Positions 25,451 through 36,650 of a stretch of DNA of 64,000 nt are shown piece after piece (the stretch's first letter is position 1; every line of letters starts with the position of its first letter). The notes beneath the pieces are model-generated. The model worked only from the letters and a program-made list of their open reading frames with translations, was not told where the DNA came from and did not search any database. Origin of the DNA: Rhipicephalus microplus (Eukaryota > Arthropoda > Arachnida > Ixodida > Ixodidae); the NCBI RefSeq assembly GCF_043290135.1, contig NC_134704.1, positions 9,729,501 through 9,793,500 on the forward strand, given 5' to 3'. Both the position numbers and the translations under genes were made by a program.

Positions 25451-26023
25451 TATGGTCCGCATCCTCCTCAGTGTTCCCCAGAGGGAAGCTGCGGGCAATT
25501 TTTTTTTCTGTTTCTTCTGTCGCTCCCTTGTTGTTTTGGCGCTGTTTTTTTTTTACTGTGACTACGCACCAAGAAGCTCAAGTTCACACACTTCTCTCGC
25601 ACTTCGGGTGGTGCATAAAATAAAGTTGTAGTTTATTTTGTGGGGTGGTCAACAAAATAAACGTGAAGCTTACTCTGTGCTCTGGTCAACAGGATAGGCA
25701 TGCACTGCACATTGTAAATGTTCCACATTAAGCGTTAGTTTTTATTATATTTATCTTTAGCTCATCGAAGGCGCTCTTTGTTCTACTAGCAGTTATGAGG
25801 TTATCAAAAAAAATTTTTCTATCCTTGTTACCATAGTTTCTACATACGAATAGGCACTAGATTTAGCTTTGTCCTTTCTCCACCTCTCTCTGCACCCTTG
25901 CTAGCATCCGCAGTAGTAATCCAGTATTAGATAGAATAATCAAGCTTGGCGCGTTGACCTTCTTATTCATCTCGAGTTAAAAGGAGAGTTTTATCATCCA
26001 TGACATTTCATGTCCTCTTGCAG

Positions 26024-26152
26024 AACTCACACAACTCGCTCATCAAAGGTCGACAGCACTGTCCAAGTTTCAGCATCGACGATGAAATTCTCCTCCCACA
26101 TGAGGCACGCAAGGAAATTGCCGTTGAAGTAAGAAATATACTGACACCCCTG
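26024..26152 (+). CDS. Plexin exon 5: start of second TIG segment
   Basis: Acceptor tcctcttgcag, donor CCCCTG|gtaagt (perfect consensus). The 43 codons read NSHNSLIKGRQHCPSFSIDD, then EILLPHEARKEIAVEVRNIL, then TPL. The C-P-x-x-x-x-x-x-x-x-I-L-x-P pattern followed by a hydrophobic strand is the start of the TIG segment between PSI2 and PSI3. A possible internal donor (GAA|gtaaga near 26128) would drop eight codons in frame. The outer donor is preferred because ...NILTPL|EGFQC keeps the usual family length. Confidence 0.88.
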
Positions 26153-27861
26153 GTAAGTCAGTTTTTTAAATGTTCTGCTAAATTCGTTAAAGTAGTACCC
26201 TATATACATATTAAACTAGAGTAATACGGTGCTAACGTCTAGTAGGCACACCGCAAACTTCACTGCTTCAAACCGCGGTGAGAAGTACCATGAACATAAT
26301 GAAGACATCATCACTCGACAGTCACTTCAGGCGAGTTCCAAATTAGAGAAGTTATCATTACAGTCAAGGCGTTACCTGTAGCCAAAAGATGCGATTCCGA
26401 TTTCAGGGAAAAATAACGAACTAGCTGCGGCAGTAGATCGGGTGAGGTCACTGAAATTGTATGACAACGCTTTCCTGGACATTTATGAGTAGTCGACAGT
26501 CGACCATGCCGTTGCAATGTTGAGTAGGTTATTCATGGGCATCATTTTCATTGTTTTTTTTTTGCAGGTGTTGTCTTGAACAAAAACTGCAAAACTCACC
26601 ATTTTCCGTAGCTATTGCACTCTCCCCAAACTCTCTGCCAATGCGCGAAAATTTCAAATTTCTTGCCAATTAAGAATAGTGTGAACGAGGCAAGTTCATA
26701 TCTAACCCTCTCAATAAGGCTTCATTACGCCATCGAGAGCTCAATATACGTAATAGAGTGCTTCCCAGAACTCCCTTTTCGAGAGCGTACAACGCGGATA
26801 AAAGCCTACAAATGCGTTCAGAGACATAGGAGCCGTCATTTGCGTCGCGTTCCTTGAAGCTTAAATTGATGCAGCCGTTGTTTCAAGGGTATTGATTCAT
26901 TCCTAGCGGCAAACCGAGCTAATGGCCTGGAAGGAAGTCATTTATTCTCTTTATGCATATAAAAATTTACAAGGCCACTTTTCTACGCGAGTTTCCCTAC
27001 ACGCCGTTGTACGTTTCTTTTCTTTATGGTTTCGGCCGGAAGCGAAGAAGAAGATGTAGGAGAAAAAGGGTGTTTGATTAATGACGTTTTTCACGCGTTC
27101 CGTGCTGGGGCTTCTTCTAAACTTCTTCGTGTCATTTATAATAAAAGAACATTCGCTCGAGGTACTTGAGATCGAAAGATTTACCAGACAAAAATAGGAG
27201 ACGGCGAAGCATTCATACTATTGGATCAGTTCATTTTGTGCCTTTTTTGTATAAAATTTCTAACTATAGACACCATTCAAGGAGCATCGGTGACCTTGTG
27301 AAACTGAAAAACGCTTAAGCGAAAAAATGCTGAAGTTGCCTCACAAAATTATCTGGCTACATTATCTGAGTTTTGACAACTTAGTGCCTGAATTGCAAGT
27401 TCGCCGTAGTATTACATAAATCAGTGCATTTAGGTCAACCAGCTAATCTACTGTGACACCTAATTACTTTCTGGCAGTGGTATTTTATATTGACTTGTAG
27501 GTTACGAGAAAAGTATGCATGATACGCGGCGTGATGCTGATTTGTGCTTGTTATCTATGTTACGAAATGTATTGCGCTCAGAAGAAGACTAGGATTGGGC
27601 GGGTCGGTACGACATGATAATGAGTGCAAATCAGTGCAATTAATCGACACGACGAGACTGAACAAATGACACAGAACGTGAAGCTTCCAACAGTTTGTTC
27701 TGCTCAGAAGAAACCTTGTTTCTTCCAGTAAATTTTCGTAAGGGATTGATGAGTTTTTAATATGATGGAGCTGCGCTGGCTGTCGAAAAAAAAAACTCGG
27801 TGAAATTTGACTGGATAGAAACTACTTATAGCTCCGTTTTCTTTTGCATTTTTCACGACAG
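26153..27861. other. Plexin intron 5 (1.7 kb)
   Basis: AT-rich, bounded by CTG|gtaagt and cgacag|GAA. I see no element in it. Confidence 0.8.
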
Positions 27862-27954
27862 GAAGGCTTTCAATGTATTGTCGAAATTGAAGGTGCCAGA
27901 GAACGAGTGTTTGCTCGACTCCGAGACAACAAAGTCATCTGCACGGAAAGCATG
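27862..27954 (+). CDS. Plexin exon 6: second TIG segment, centre
   Basis: Acceptor ttcacgacag, donor AGCATG|gtaagc. Exactly 31 codons in phase 0: EGFQCIVEIEGARERVFAR and LRDNKVICTESM. The F-Q-C-x-V-x-I-E-G strand and the V-x-C-x-x-x-x strand carry the conserved disulphide pair of this Ig-like fold. Joined to exon 7 it gives ICTESMYTYQAEQGEL with no gap in the family pattern, although 8.6 kb separates the two exons. Confidence 0.9.
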
Positions 27955-30887
27955 GTAAGCATAATGGAGGGAGGCATGTGTCCGCTTTCGTTCGGCGACA
28001 ATTGGATCAAAGCGTGGGCCTACGTGTATACGTGTGCATGACAACGCAATCCAAGCATATTTTATTGGATAGCTGAAACGCTGAGCTTTATGAAGCCAGT
28101 GGGTCTCCTGCAGAATGTTGACTACTGCTGGTTGTTTGCGATATTTGTGCATCTCTTGCTGAAGTAAGACATGAAATTTAGTGTTCACTACGCTGCAGCA
28201 AAATGTCTTTAGAGCCCTTTCACAGCTACTCTGTAGGTTATATATCAAGCATATTTTCCTAATGTGTAGTGGTGGTAACAAAGCTGTCTACGAAATAGAT
28301 GATATGACACGTTGGATAAAGACGAAATTAAAAATGAGCAACAGTTTCAAAGGCATGAATGTCAGAAGCGTGCAGGCACCTAATAGAAACAATAAAAATA
28401 AATAAAGTGCGAATGCTTGAATCCCTTTGAAAAATTATTCTTCGATCGTTATTCTCAAATGGTACACCAGGTTTTGAAAAGATGGCGGGGGAAAGAAGCG
28501 GAGAGGCACGTTAAGCGAAGTGCACGTGAAAGTACATGCTTGCTCTCAACGGCCATCGAGCAGAGCCCGCAAAGACTAGCGCTCCATATTGAATAAAAAA
28601 AGAAGAAGGAAAGTGAGGCATCCGCCGAAAAAGGAGGGCAGCAACATACAATAACTGTGGTAGCAGCTGTACGGCACAGTCATCAACTGCAGCAGCGTCT
28701 AGGGCTACAGCGTGCACTGTTGTGACGCCACGAGGCCAAACTACTCTGACTCGCTACGGAGCGGCGAAGAGGGAAGCTCACTAAGGAATGAGCTGCTTGT
28801 ACTGGCGGAGGCATCCCGTTGCGTCTTTGTGCCTCATCATTGCCTTTATGCAGCGCTGCTTCTTGCTTCCACTGAAATAGTTTCGCCTTGACACTGCCCC
28901 TCGTCCCACACTCCCGTGCAACTCTCCCGTTCCAGAACGCGACCCGAGCCGCTCAATGAACGGCAAGGCACCTCAGGCTTGCATCTCGCTTCCTCACGCT
29001 GTATCACAGTCGAGGAAGCAGGAGCCGCGCGCTAAGGAGATCAGAAGTGCGCTCTCTGAACCGATAGTTCCGTGCAGCATCACTTTCCCGATTGGGCACA
29101 GTCATGCAAACTAAAATCGCAGCCGTCATTCTTTATTCTCTCTTTGTGAGCTACCAGACTACAAAAGTACAGCAACGAATATATCCACGACTGTTTAAAA
29201 GCCGGCTACTTTTACAAATGAGGACCAAGACGATCTAACAAGAGGGAAACCAGGTAAAACAAGGATGCGGGCTGCTTTCGGATGAATTTGATGCTAGCCA
29301 GGAGTCGTGTGCTCTCAGTACCGCATTGATATGGCAAACTTGGAAAATCATACATGGGCTGATGTCTGGTCGAGTTTCAGAAAATGGAAGGAAGTAAAAG
29401 TAAGAAATCAACAAATTCTGAGTTAACGTGCGATTGCGCAACAAAGTGGCATCATCGCATTATAGGCATCGTTCTCTCCCTTTCTTCTCTGTCTTTTTTA
29501 CTGCTTAGCACGTGTCGGCAGCGTTTTACTGCGCTACTTCGAGCTCGCAAAGTCCACGTGAATTCCAAGGCCTGCTTTTGGCCGAAATAATTCGCGCGTT
29601 CGCACGTAGCATCGGCCACTCTTGTAACGTTCGCTGACGAAATATGTAGATGCAAGCGAAAGAGTGAAGGTAGCAAAGAATAGAGAACGCAGGTCACGTG
29701 ATATATATTGGCGCACGCTGTCACACCACAAAGCCAGCTCGGTGGATGGTTCTTTTTCCACTAACTTTGTAATACTTGGGGAGTCACTCGATGAAGGCCT
29801 TCGTACGTAGAAAACGAAGTAATGCAACAACGGTGTGCTCTTGTAAGGAATCGTACCAGCAGTGAAGCGGTGCACGCAACTCGCTGACAGGCATTGTGTC
29901 AGAAGAGGGTGGCGAAGAGAAGACGAACGAATGAGGCAAGTTAGAAGGGGTTAAACAGGAAGAGGAGAGGGGCGTGTCCCTGTTGCCACATTCGCCCAGC
30001 GCGCTCACGACAGCACAGCTGGCCCGAAACGCTGCCCGATGGATAATCGATACGCTGTGTCGCAGAATGTAGTTAGGGAGCCATTCTTCTTAGCCGCGAG
30101 CGCCACCACAGGGCGCCCTTGTGGCCCGAGCTCTCGCCCGATGTCGCGCCGCTATTTGGTCCCCTATCAGGCGGAGAATGAGCGAGCCTTGCTTTCTTGC
30201 CGTCGGCTCTTGACTGCGCGACATCGCGCTTGCCGAGAGCTCGTAAGTCAACCTGTTCAGTATGCGCGCAAGGAGAGTGCTTATACCAGCCGCCATTGGC
30301 GGATCTTATCCAAATAAAGAAACAGGCCCGTATCTGCATCAAGGCCAATGATCTGCTCTGTGCAGGATAAACAACCATGCAATGTTGTTGGCGTCCGGAC
30401 ATAAGAGGAAATATACAACAGAGCCGGGGACTGAAGTTAGCTTCACGCCTTAAGTGTCTCGAAGAAAAGAGTGGACTGAAGAAACCTTAGTAAACGAAAT
30501 GAGGGCAGATAGCAAGTGGTTAATTAATTGATTCATTACTGCGCTCGCTTAGTTAGCTTAGAGCCTAACAAGACGATTATGGAAAGGGCGTTAGCTAAAT
30601 ACTTAAGAGCAATCACTCGAACAGCATTTGGTAAGAAGGGAATGCGGACACTCCCAGGTAGAAGCTCACACCAGCAAAAAGCTGGGAATTAATAACGGCA
30701 TTTCCTAATTGCTCATGCAGAAAGACGAGGGGAAAGTTACTAAAACAGTTATAAACATCTAGGATTTCTAAAAAATGATGCATTCCGAAAAAAAAAACTT
30801 GTAGGGAACCAACAAAATATTATAACTAATATATGGTTATACGGACGAAACTTGCGAAGTTCAGCGCAGAACGACGATAAGTTATTT

Positions 30888-31156
30888 ATGGTGCAATAAT
30901 GCCCCGCCGCGGTGGTCTAGTGGCTAAGGTACTCGGCTGCTGACCCGCAGGGCGCGGGTTCGAATCCCGGCTGCGGCGGCTGCATTTCCGATGGAGGCGG
31001 AAATGTTGTAGGCCCGTGTGCTCAGATTTGGGTGCACGTTAAAGAACCCCAGGTGGTCTAAATTTCCGGAGCCCTCCACTACGGCGTCTCTCATAATCAT
31101 ATAGTGGTTTTGGGACGTTAAACCCCACATATCAATCAAATCAATGGTGCAATAAT
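30888..31156. repeat. Target-site duplication flanking the SINE
   Basis: The 13 bases atggtgcaataat at 30888-30900 are repeated exactly at 31144-31156. Confidence 0.95.
30901..31143 (+). mobile_element. tRNA-headed SINE (Ruka-like), full length with 13-bp target duplication
   Basis: The head is tRNA-like: box A tggtctagtgg at 30913-30923 and box B ggttcgaatcc at 30957-30967. The body carries ttgggtgcacgttaaagaac and ccggagccctccactacgg. The tail runs gttaaaccccacatatcaat, then caaatca. The copy is flanked by atggtgcaataat at 30888-30900 and again at 31144-31156, a perfect target duplication that shows young retroposition. SINEs are copied by LINE machinery in trans. The best preserved copy in the window. 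Confidence 0.93.
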
Positions 31157-31586
31157 AAAACCCTGCAGGACGAAAATTGATCCCGATGGCTCACCAATAG
31201 CAATAAAAAGGCGGGAACTAGATGCTTAATATTTCAAAGCCATGCTTCTCGCTTTAAGCGTAAAGCTGTAGCTCTGAATCTGTTCCATGTTTTTTTATAA
31301 CATTTATTTTCCGTATAGGCCAGCTTTGCTCCTACGCATTGTTTTATATCCCACCCAAGTGATTCTTTCAGTCACCTGGACACACATATGAAGTCCCCAT
31401 AAGTTAATAAGTTTTTATTAGCACTAAGACAATCTTGACACGACCAGGCAGCGTCAAATATCTGAGCACGAATCCCATAACATATTGTCGGTGTTGTTCT
31501 GCCAGCACCACTGTGGCCAGCGCAGAAGTTAAAGTAAATCATGGCGTTTTATGGGTCAAAACAGCAATATGATTACAAAGTATGCC

Positions 31587-31687
31587 ATAGTGCAGGACTG
31601 CTGATGTCTTTCGAGGACACGGTCTTCTTTAATGTGCACCCGAATCCCAAGCGCACCAGCGTTTTTAGTGCTTCATTCATTAAAATA
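31587..31687. repeat. Dispersed 100-bp repeat, copy 1
   Basis: It contains gcaggactgctgatgtcttt, cttctttaatgtgcacccga and gtttttagtgcttcattcat. It is almost identical to 32581-32681. The centre resembles the SINE body on the minus strand (ttctttaacgtgcaccc), so it may be a SINE-related fragment. Confidence 0.85.
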
Positions 31688-32442
31688 ATGGTGCGACGAC
31701 CTTGAACTCAGCGGAGCTGCGCCATGGCCATGACTGCCACATCAGCGGGTGTCCTTATGGGAAAGCTGCGCCGCAAATACGAGGAATTCTTGCCTACCAA
31801 AGCTTTATGAAACACACCGTATGACTATTTTGGCGCCTGATCGTCTTTATTCCACCCCCACAGCAAGTTGTGCTCTGATGAGCAGCTCAGTAAATACCGC
31901 GAGCTCCTGCTGCTACCACGCTCGAGATGGCGAGCGTTAGCGTGTTATTTGTGTCCTGGACGGTGCTTCGATTGGCAGCAGCTTTCTTTCACGCCTTCAT
32001 CCCTGCAGTAATTACGGGGAACGCACCAGTACTCGTGGGTGCCTTTCAAACAAGCGTACCAAAGTGTGCGGATAATGAGAAACACGTCAATCTGTCGCCA
32101 CGTCGTCAAGCATGTAGCCACCGGAGGACGGGCGCAGAAGCCCCCTTGGCGTCGTCGAGTGAACGTATGTACTTCGGGACCCTTAAAGAGTGCAATGCCG
32201 TAGATGGGCGCGTTGACCCCAGCTAACCGAGAGAGGCAACGTACCAGGTTGAATGCAGAGCCAATACTGAGCGCAAACGCCGGACTCTGCTGACATCAAC
32301 AGCATACGTGGGTCATTATAGCCAGAAGGTGCTGTCCCTGTTACTTATACGTAAACATTATTCCTCGAGCTACGTGTCAATTATGGACGAATTTTTACTG
32401 ATTAATGAAACAGAATGTCGTACACACTCATACACACAGACA

Positions 32443-32465
32443 TGATATATATATATATATATATA
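32443..32465. repeat. (AT)n microsatellite
   Basis: Pure alternating AT, about 23 bases. Confidence 0.95.
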
Positions 32466-32540
32466 GTTACCACATCAAAAAATGTGGTAACAAATAAAAT
32501 GTGATGACACATTTTACTTCCCAGATATATGCGTGATGAC

Positions 32541-32543
<3 letters not shown>

Positions 32544-32582
<39 letters not shown>
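32544..32582. repeat. (AT)n microsatellite
   Basis: Pure alternating AT that ends directly at the second copy of the 100-bp repeat. Confidence 0.95.
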
Positions 32583-32585
<3 letters not shown>

Positions 32586-32681
32586 CAGGACTGCTGATGT
32601 CTTTCGAGGACACGGGCTTCTTTAATGTGCACCCGAATCCCAAGCGCACAGGCGTTTTTAGTGCTTCATTCATTAAAATAA
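32581..32681. repeat. Dispersed 100-bp repeat, copy 2, between two AT microsatellites
   Basis: Nearly identical to 31587-31687 in the same orientation. It begins at the edge of one AT run and is followed within 15 bases by another. Confidence 0.85.
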
Positions 32682-32691
32682 AATATTTCTC

Positions 32692-32693
<2 letters not shown>

Positions 32694-32732
<39 letters not shown>
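32694..32732. repeat. (AT)n microsatellite
   Basis: Pure alternating AT, about 38 bases. Confidence 0.95.
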
Positions 32733-32735
<3 letters not shown>

Positions 32736-33334
32736 TCTTAACTATTGCTACCTTCTTACGTTACAGGATTCCCCCTCCCTCCGAAAGAATGCGCGCGCTG
32801 CTTATTACAATGCCTGATGAACAAGCAGTCTTAGAACACACACAAAAAAAAAATGTTCAAATGGGCTGTAGTTCCACATCAGACTGAAGTTCCGTAAAGT
32901 CGCACAAAGATTTCACAGGAGAGGGCAGCAATCCGCGGTTAGTACAGCTCTGGTGCGCGAGGCCGACTGTTGCGTTCTGGAAAACACAAGTACATCTTGA
33001 GCGTAGAAACTGATGAAATAGCTGCCATTATTGCGAGGAGTGGACGCTGTTTGAAAGCCTTGCAGTAGATCGGTCTTCGGCGTCGCTGTCTTTGCTGCGT
33101 GCGTGCTCGTTGTCGTAAACTAATGGGATGGTGTCTGAACCCTTGCGTGGTGGAACTGGTGACTTCTCGTCTTGTTCGGTGTTTCCCGAGGTTTCGAAGC
33201 TGTAATCTTAGGCGCAGGCTTGATCTTTTGTGCCAAATGCGTTTCTCGCGCTGATTCCTTATGCGAAGATGCCTGGCTTCTTGAATTTGTTCTAAGAGGC
33301 TTGCTTTGCGTCGTCGTCCTTGTTGGTGTGTCCG

Positions 33335-34450
33335 TTAGAGTGTCTGCGATTCACGGACTTGCTTTTGCTGGCGCTGCTCAGGAGATTGCTGTAGTGGCGC
33401 CCCTTCTGGAATCGGGCATTCATTTCCTTCGAGGTTTGACGCGTCCTGTAAACAGCTGATGCATGGTGTACTGGTGTCTTGCTTATCGGGCATAGTTGGT
33501 AATGCACCATCATCGCTAGCATGCTCTTCAAAGGCTTCGGTAAGGTGGTCCAGTATGGAAGCTTCTGACAGACAGCTGCATGCGAGGTTTGATGTATGTA
33601 TTACTTCTGCATACTTTCGGTTCTTGGAGCTGTGAGCACAGCATGGGGATACCACAGGTGACGTGGCATTATTAGGTTCAGACTGCACAGTCTGCTGAGC
33701 CATCAAAATAAAGTCTTGTGATGAAAAACACATTTTCGAACCGTCATGGCGTTGTTGGGTATTTTCCCGATGCGTCGATGGTTCATTTATTGTAAACACG
33801 GTGTCCTTACGAGGCAGACGGTGAGCGTTAAGAGCACCTGAGGAGCCGCGTGATGTAAAACCGGGTGGCGGGCCATGTATGTGAGACGAAGAATGGAGAG
33901 TATCAAGTGGTTGAGCAGCGACTCGTGTCATATGCTTAATCGATGATTTTGGAAGTGCTGTCTTGCGTGCAGAAGGGAGGCCCGCTCGATGGCTGTGTTT
34001 TTCCCGAATTACGCTTGGTCACCTGTCAGTGTACTCAGGTTCCACTTTGTGTTGTCGCAGTGGTCGATTCTTGCTGGGCGTTCGTAAGCTTGAAGACTGC
34101 TTGTGAAATTGTCAACTGAGTGCGATTGCCTGTTGATGGCTGGTTATAAGCGAGTCTTCTTCGTAGTTGTCATTGTATTCTTGAAATCGGATGGTCATTT
34201 CTTCTTTAATCTTTTTCCATGACTCATCATTTTGAAATATGTGGGTGAGGTAGAATTTGAAAGCCTCACCAGAGACGTAGTCGGTAAAGTTGATGATCAT
34301 CTCCCGTTCCGACCATGATGCAGCGGTAGCGTGGAGCTCGAACAGGTCGAACCAGTCCTGCACAGGTCCATCGTCTGCTGCTCCGGTGTTTTTGGGGATG
34401 GGAAGGCCAGTAGATGCTTCTGACATGATGCTGGTCGATGCGTATTGCTA
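33335..34450 (-). pseudogene. Retrotransposon gag-like ORF with two in-frame TGA codons
   Basis: On the minus strand the frame opens at an ATG at 34426 (MSEASTGLPIPKNTGAADDG) and carries a capsid-like block, residues 21-85: VQDWFDLFELHATAASW, FTDYVSGEAFKFYLTHIF, WKKIKEEMTIRFQEY. This is the pattern of LTR-retrotransposon capsid proteins. A TGA at 34112 and another at 34019 interrupt it, but the same frame stays open to 33335, 364 codons in all. The C-terminal part is basic, then polar, without clear zinc knuckles. No protease, polymerase or integrase follows. It is a relic or a non-autonomous element; the family (Ty3-like) is inferred. Confidence 0.7.
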
Positions 34451-35719
34451 GGCGCTTGCACGGTGGTCCATATATGCTCAGGGTGTCATGCGGAGAACTG
34501 CGTAGATGATGAGCGACTGATGAAGGGGCAGGCAGGTCTCCATCCTGTCGACTCGTGTCAGGATATGATGAATGGGAGACGTTGCCTGGCTCATATGCTA
34601 TGTTTATTCCGTTCTCCTTCTTCCTCATCTACTTCTTCTAACTCCTAACCATCGCTACCTTATTACGTTTGCAGAGAAGTACGACTAGGGATATGCAGCA
34701 GACATTGTTTTTTTTTTAAACTCTCTACCATTAAACACGAGTAAAAAGCAGAACCTTGCCAATTTTATTACTTTTTTCGTCGCTCACATCCGCACGTATC
34801 CGTGCAGTCTATAGTACAACTGAAGGCCTCAAATATATATTCTCTTTTCAGCCTTCGAAATAGAGAAATAATTTGCGAAACCGCGTGCGATTTCAACCGA
34901 TTTCAGTATTGGTGAAAGTGGTAATTTTAGCATTAGAATGGTGGTATTGCATACGCTCACAGACAGAGGTTTGAAGCAGCCCCGAGTTGCCGAGCGTATT
35001 TTGCTCTTTTACAGCTACGCGAATCACGCCGTTATGCGCCATGAGTTCTGCCTTCTGTGCTGCTGCACGCATTGAATCAGCTGGGGCGGAAAGATGAAAA
35101 CCTGCACAGAGCCCGAGTGAAACCAAACGGCTGCCGCTGTTTGCCGACAAGTCATAGACGCACACGTCAGCCGATATTCTCTGCGAACAGATAAAATAGC
35201 CAGTGAAACCTGGAACAAATGACAGCGTAGAAAAGAAAGGGCTAACTCACAAAAAAAAAACTGGATATTGCTAAAAGTGACACCAGAGTCAACCATCCTG
35301 TTTACGCCGCTACAACAGTTAGCTGGTAAGTTGCGGTCGTATGGTCATTGTGTTGTGCTTCACGAAGGCCTTACTACAATCAAAGAGAGAGGGATGGGGG
35401 AATTGCAAATATATTGATCAGGTTGCTTCTGGTTCGTTATCCTACGACGTCAAGGGGCGAAGTTGGTGGGAGAAAAACAAGTAAAAAAAGAAAAAAAAGA
35501 ACCTAGGACATTTGCGCGCTCACAACTGCATTCACCTCACAATCCCAGGTGATCACAGAGTTCTGTTGTCGTCACTTGGTAGAGCGGTGCTGTTATGGAG
35601 GTCAAGGCCGGGGTCCCAATATTTTGTTGAAGAAACATTTTACTTCCCAGATTGTTTAAAGAGGCACATCAGTGTCTGTTGTACTCTTGTTGAAAAAAGT
35701 GCACTTTCTACTACTTAAG

Positions 35720-36050
35720 GGAACCATGTGTATATGTGAAGCAGTGGGCGCTAACGCTCACACTGGCGGTGGCTTTGACGCTGGCGCTCGTTGCGGCTTT
35801 GCGCAGAAGAGACGCCTGGGGCGGCGCTAAGCGCGATGTGATGGGCCAGTGTCTCTTACTGGAACATGCCATGGGCAATGAAAGACAGAAGACTCTGATT
35901 GAACACACAGCCCTGCAGTCTGCTTTTAGTTAACGCGCATGCTGCAAATTGTTATTGCTCATCAGCGCACAGAGGAAATTTCCCACCAGCACTACCTTGG
36001 AGGTCAAGATCCAGTACTTATGGTGTGGCCAATAAACGGTTTTGTTACAT
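35720..36050 (+). repeat. Dispersed repeat C, copy 1
   Basis: It contains ccatgtgtatatgtgaagca, cgctaacgctcacactggcg, gggcaatgaaagacagaaga and accagcactaccttggaggt. The same order of blocks is found at 54918-55440, where a SINE interrupts it. It is directly followed by a repeat D end. No coding potential. Confidence 0.75.
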
Positions 36051-36059
36051 AAGCTGTGA

Positions 36060-36219
36060 ATGTTTTCAATCAAGAAGCTCGCTAGCAGATGCTGTCGGCG
36101 TTGCGAGGCGAGAGAGGAGAACGCGTAGGAGAAGGGAGAAAAGGGTACGCGCATTCACATTAAGTGCTCACGCCACACACCGAATTGAGCTCGACCATAA
36201 GAAGCTCCGCATCTAAAAC
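36060..36219 (-). repeat. Dispersed repeat D, copy 2 (fragment)
   Basis: In minus orientation it begins at 36219 with ttttagatgcggagcttctt then atggtcgagctcaattcggtg. The rest is purine-rich on the + strand (ggcgagagaggagaacgcgt). The terminus matches the other D copies. Confidence 0.65.
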
Positions 36220-36565
36220 GGAGCAGTATTCCAGGATATAACACAGCCGCTGCATGAAGCACTGTCCGTAAAATGCATGACGTGCAAACAGAGTGATGTA
36301 TGTGAGCGTGATGTTCTTTGGGAGCACTGAATAGACGAGGCTACCGAAAGTGAGTTTGCAAGATGTCTCTCATTGGGATGCCCTACATCACCTGCTTTAA
36401 TGGCTAATGCTGCCTACGGGCGTTCTGTTTAATACTCTTATCACAGCGGCAATACAGAGAGTGGCGGATGGAAACATAAGAATTAACATTCTGTTACATA
36501 ACTTACAGCTTTAGACGAATATTTATACTGACTTCCCGCGGTACGATGGCTTTTTTTTTTTCTAG

Positions 36566-36650
36566 TACACGTACCAGGCGGAGCAAGGTGAACTGCAAGC
36601 TTCCCTGACTGTGCTGTGGAATGGTGATACGTTCATCGACAAGACCAACG
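36566..36650 (+). CDS. Plexin exon 7: end of second TIG segment
   Basis: Acceptor is a run of T followed by ctag; donor ACCAACG|gtaggc. It encodes YTYQAEQGELQASL, then TVLWNGDTFIDKTN, plus one base that combines with TG of exon 8 to make Val. The L-x-V-x-WNGD-x-x-ID motif is the closing strand of the TIG segment directly before PSI3 and is strongly diagnostic of plexins. It is the shortest exon found (85 bases). Confidence 0.92.

Larger units (their letters stand above)
20541..26023. other. Plexin intron 4 (5.5 kb)
   Basis: Bounded by GAAAGC|gtacgt and cttgcag|AAC. It holds the GC-rich repeat at 24830-25140 and two minisatellites (24937-25037, 25305-25450). A short caaaataaacc inverted pair lies at 21421-21445. 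Two related stretches, 23811-23930 and 24715-24830, share gcg-cactgtttttttt and a following aaatttg block. Bases 20560-23800 show no recognisable element. Confidence 0.75.
27955..36565. other. Plexin intron 6 (8.6 kb)
   Basis: Bounded by ATG|gtaagc and tctag|TAC. It holds the SINE at 30901-31143, the repeat pair at 31587 and 32581, three AT microsatellites, the gag-like frame at 33335-34450 and repeats C1/D4 at 35720-36219. GC-rich blocks at 28500-29060 and 29880-30320 encode nothing recognisable. Confidence 0.75.

Noticed and set aside
30901..30975. Possible true tRNA gene
   Set aside because: The tRNA-like head has pol III boxes but an imperfect cloverleaf, continues into a SINE body and has a target duplication around the whole unit.
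31927..32226. 99-codon plus-strand frame with a hydrophobic start
   Set aside because: Looks like a signal peptide by chance. It lies between copies of a dispersed repeat and has no domain or splice evidence.
32402..32887. Frames with long Tyr-Ile runs
   Set aside because: Translations of AT microsatellites.
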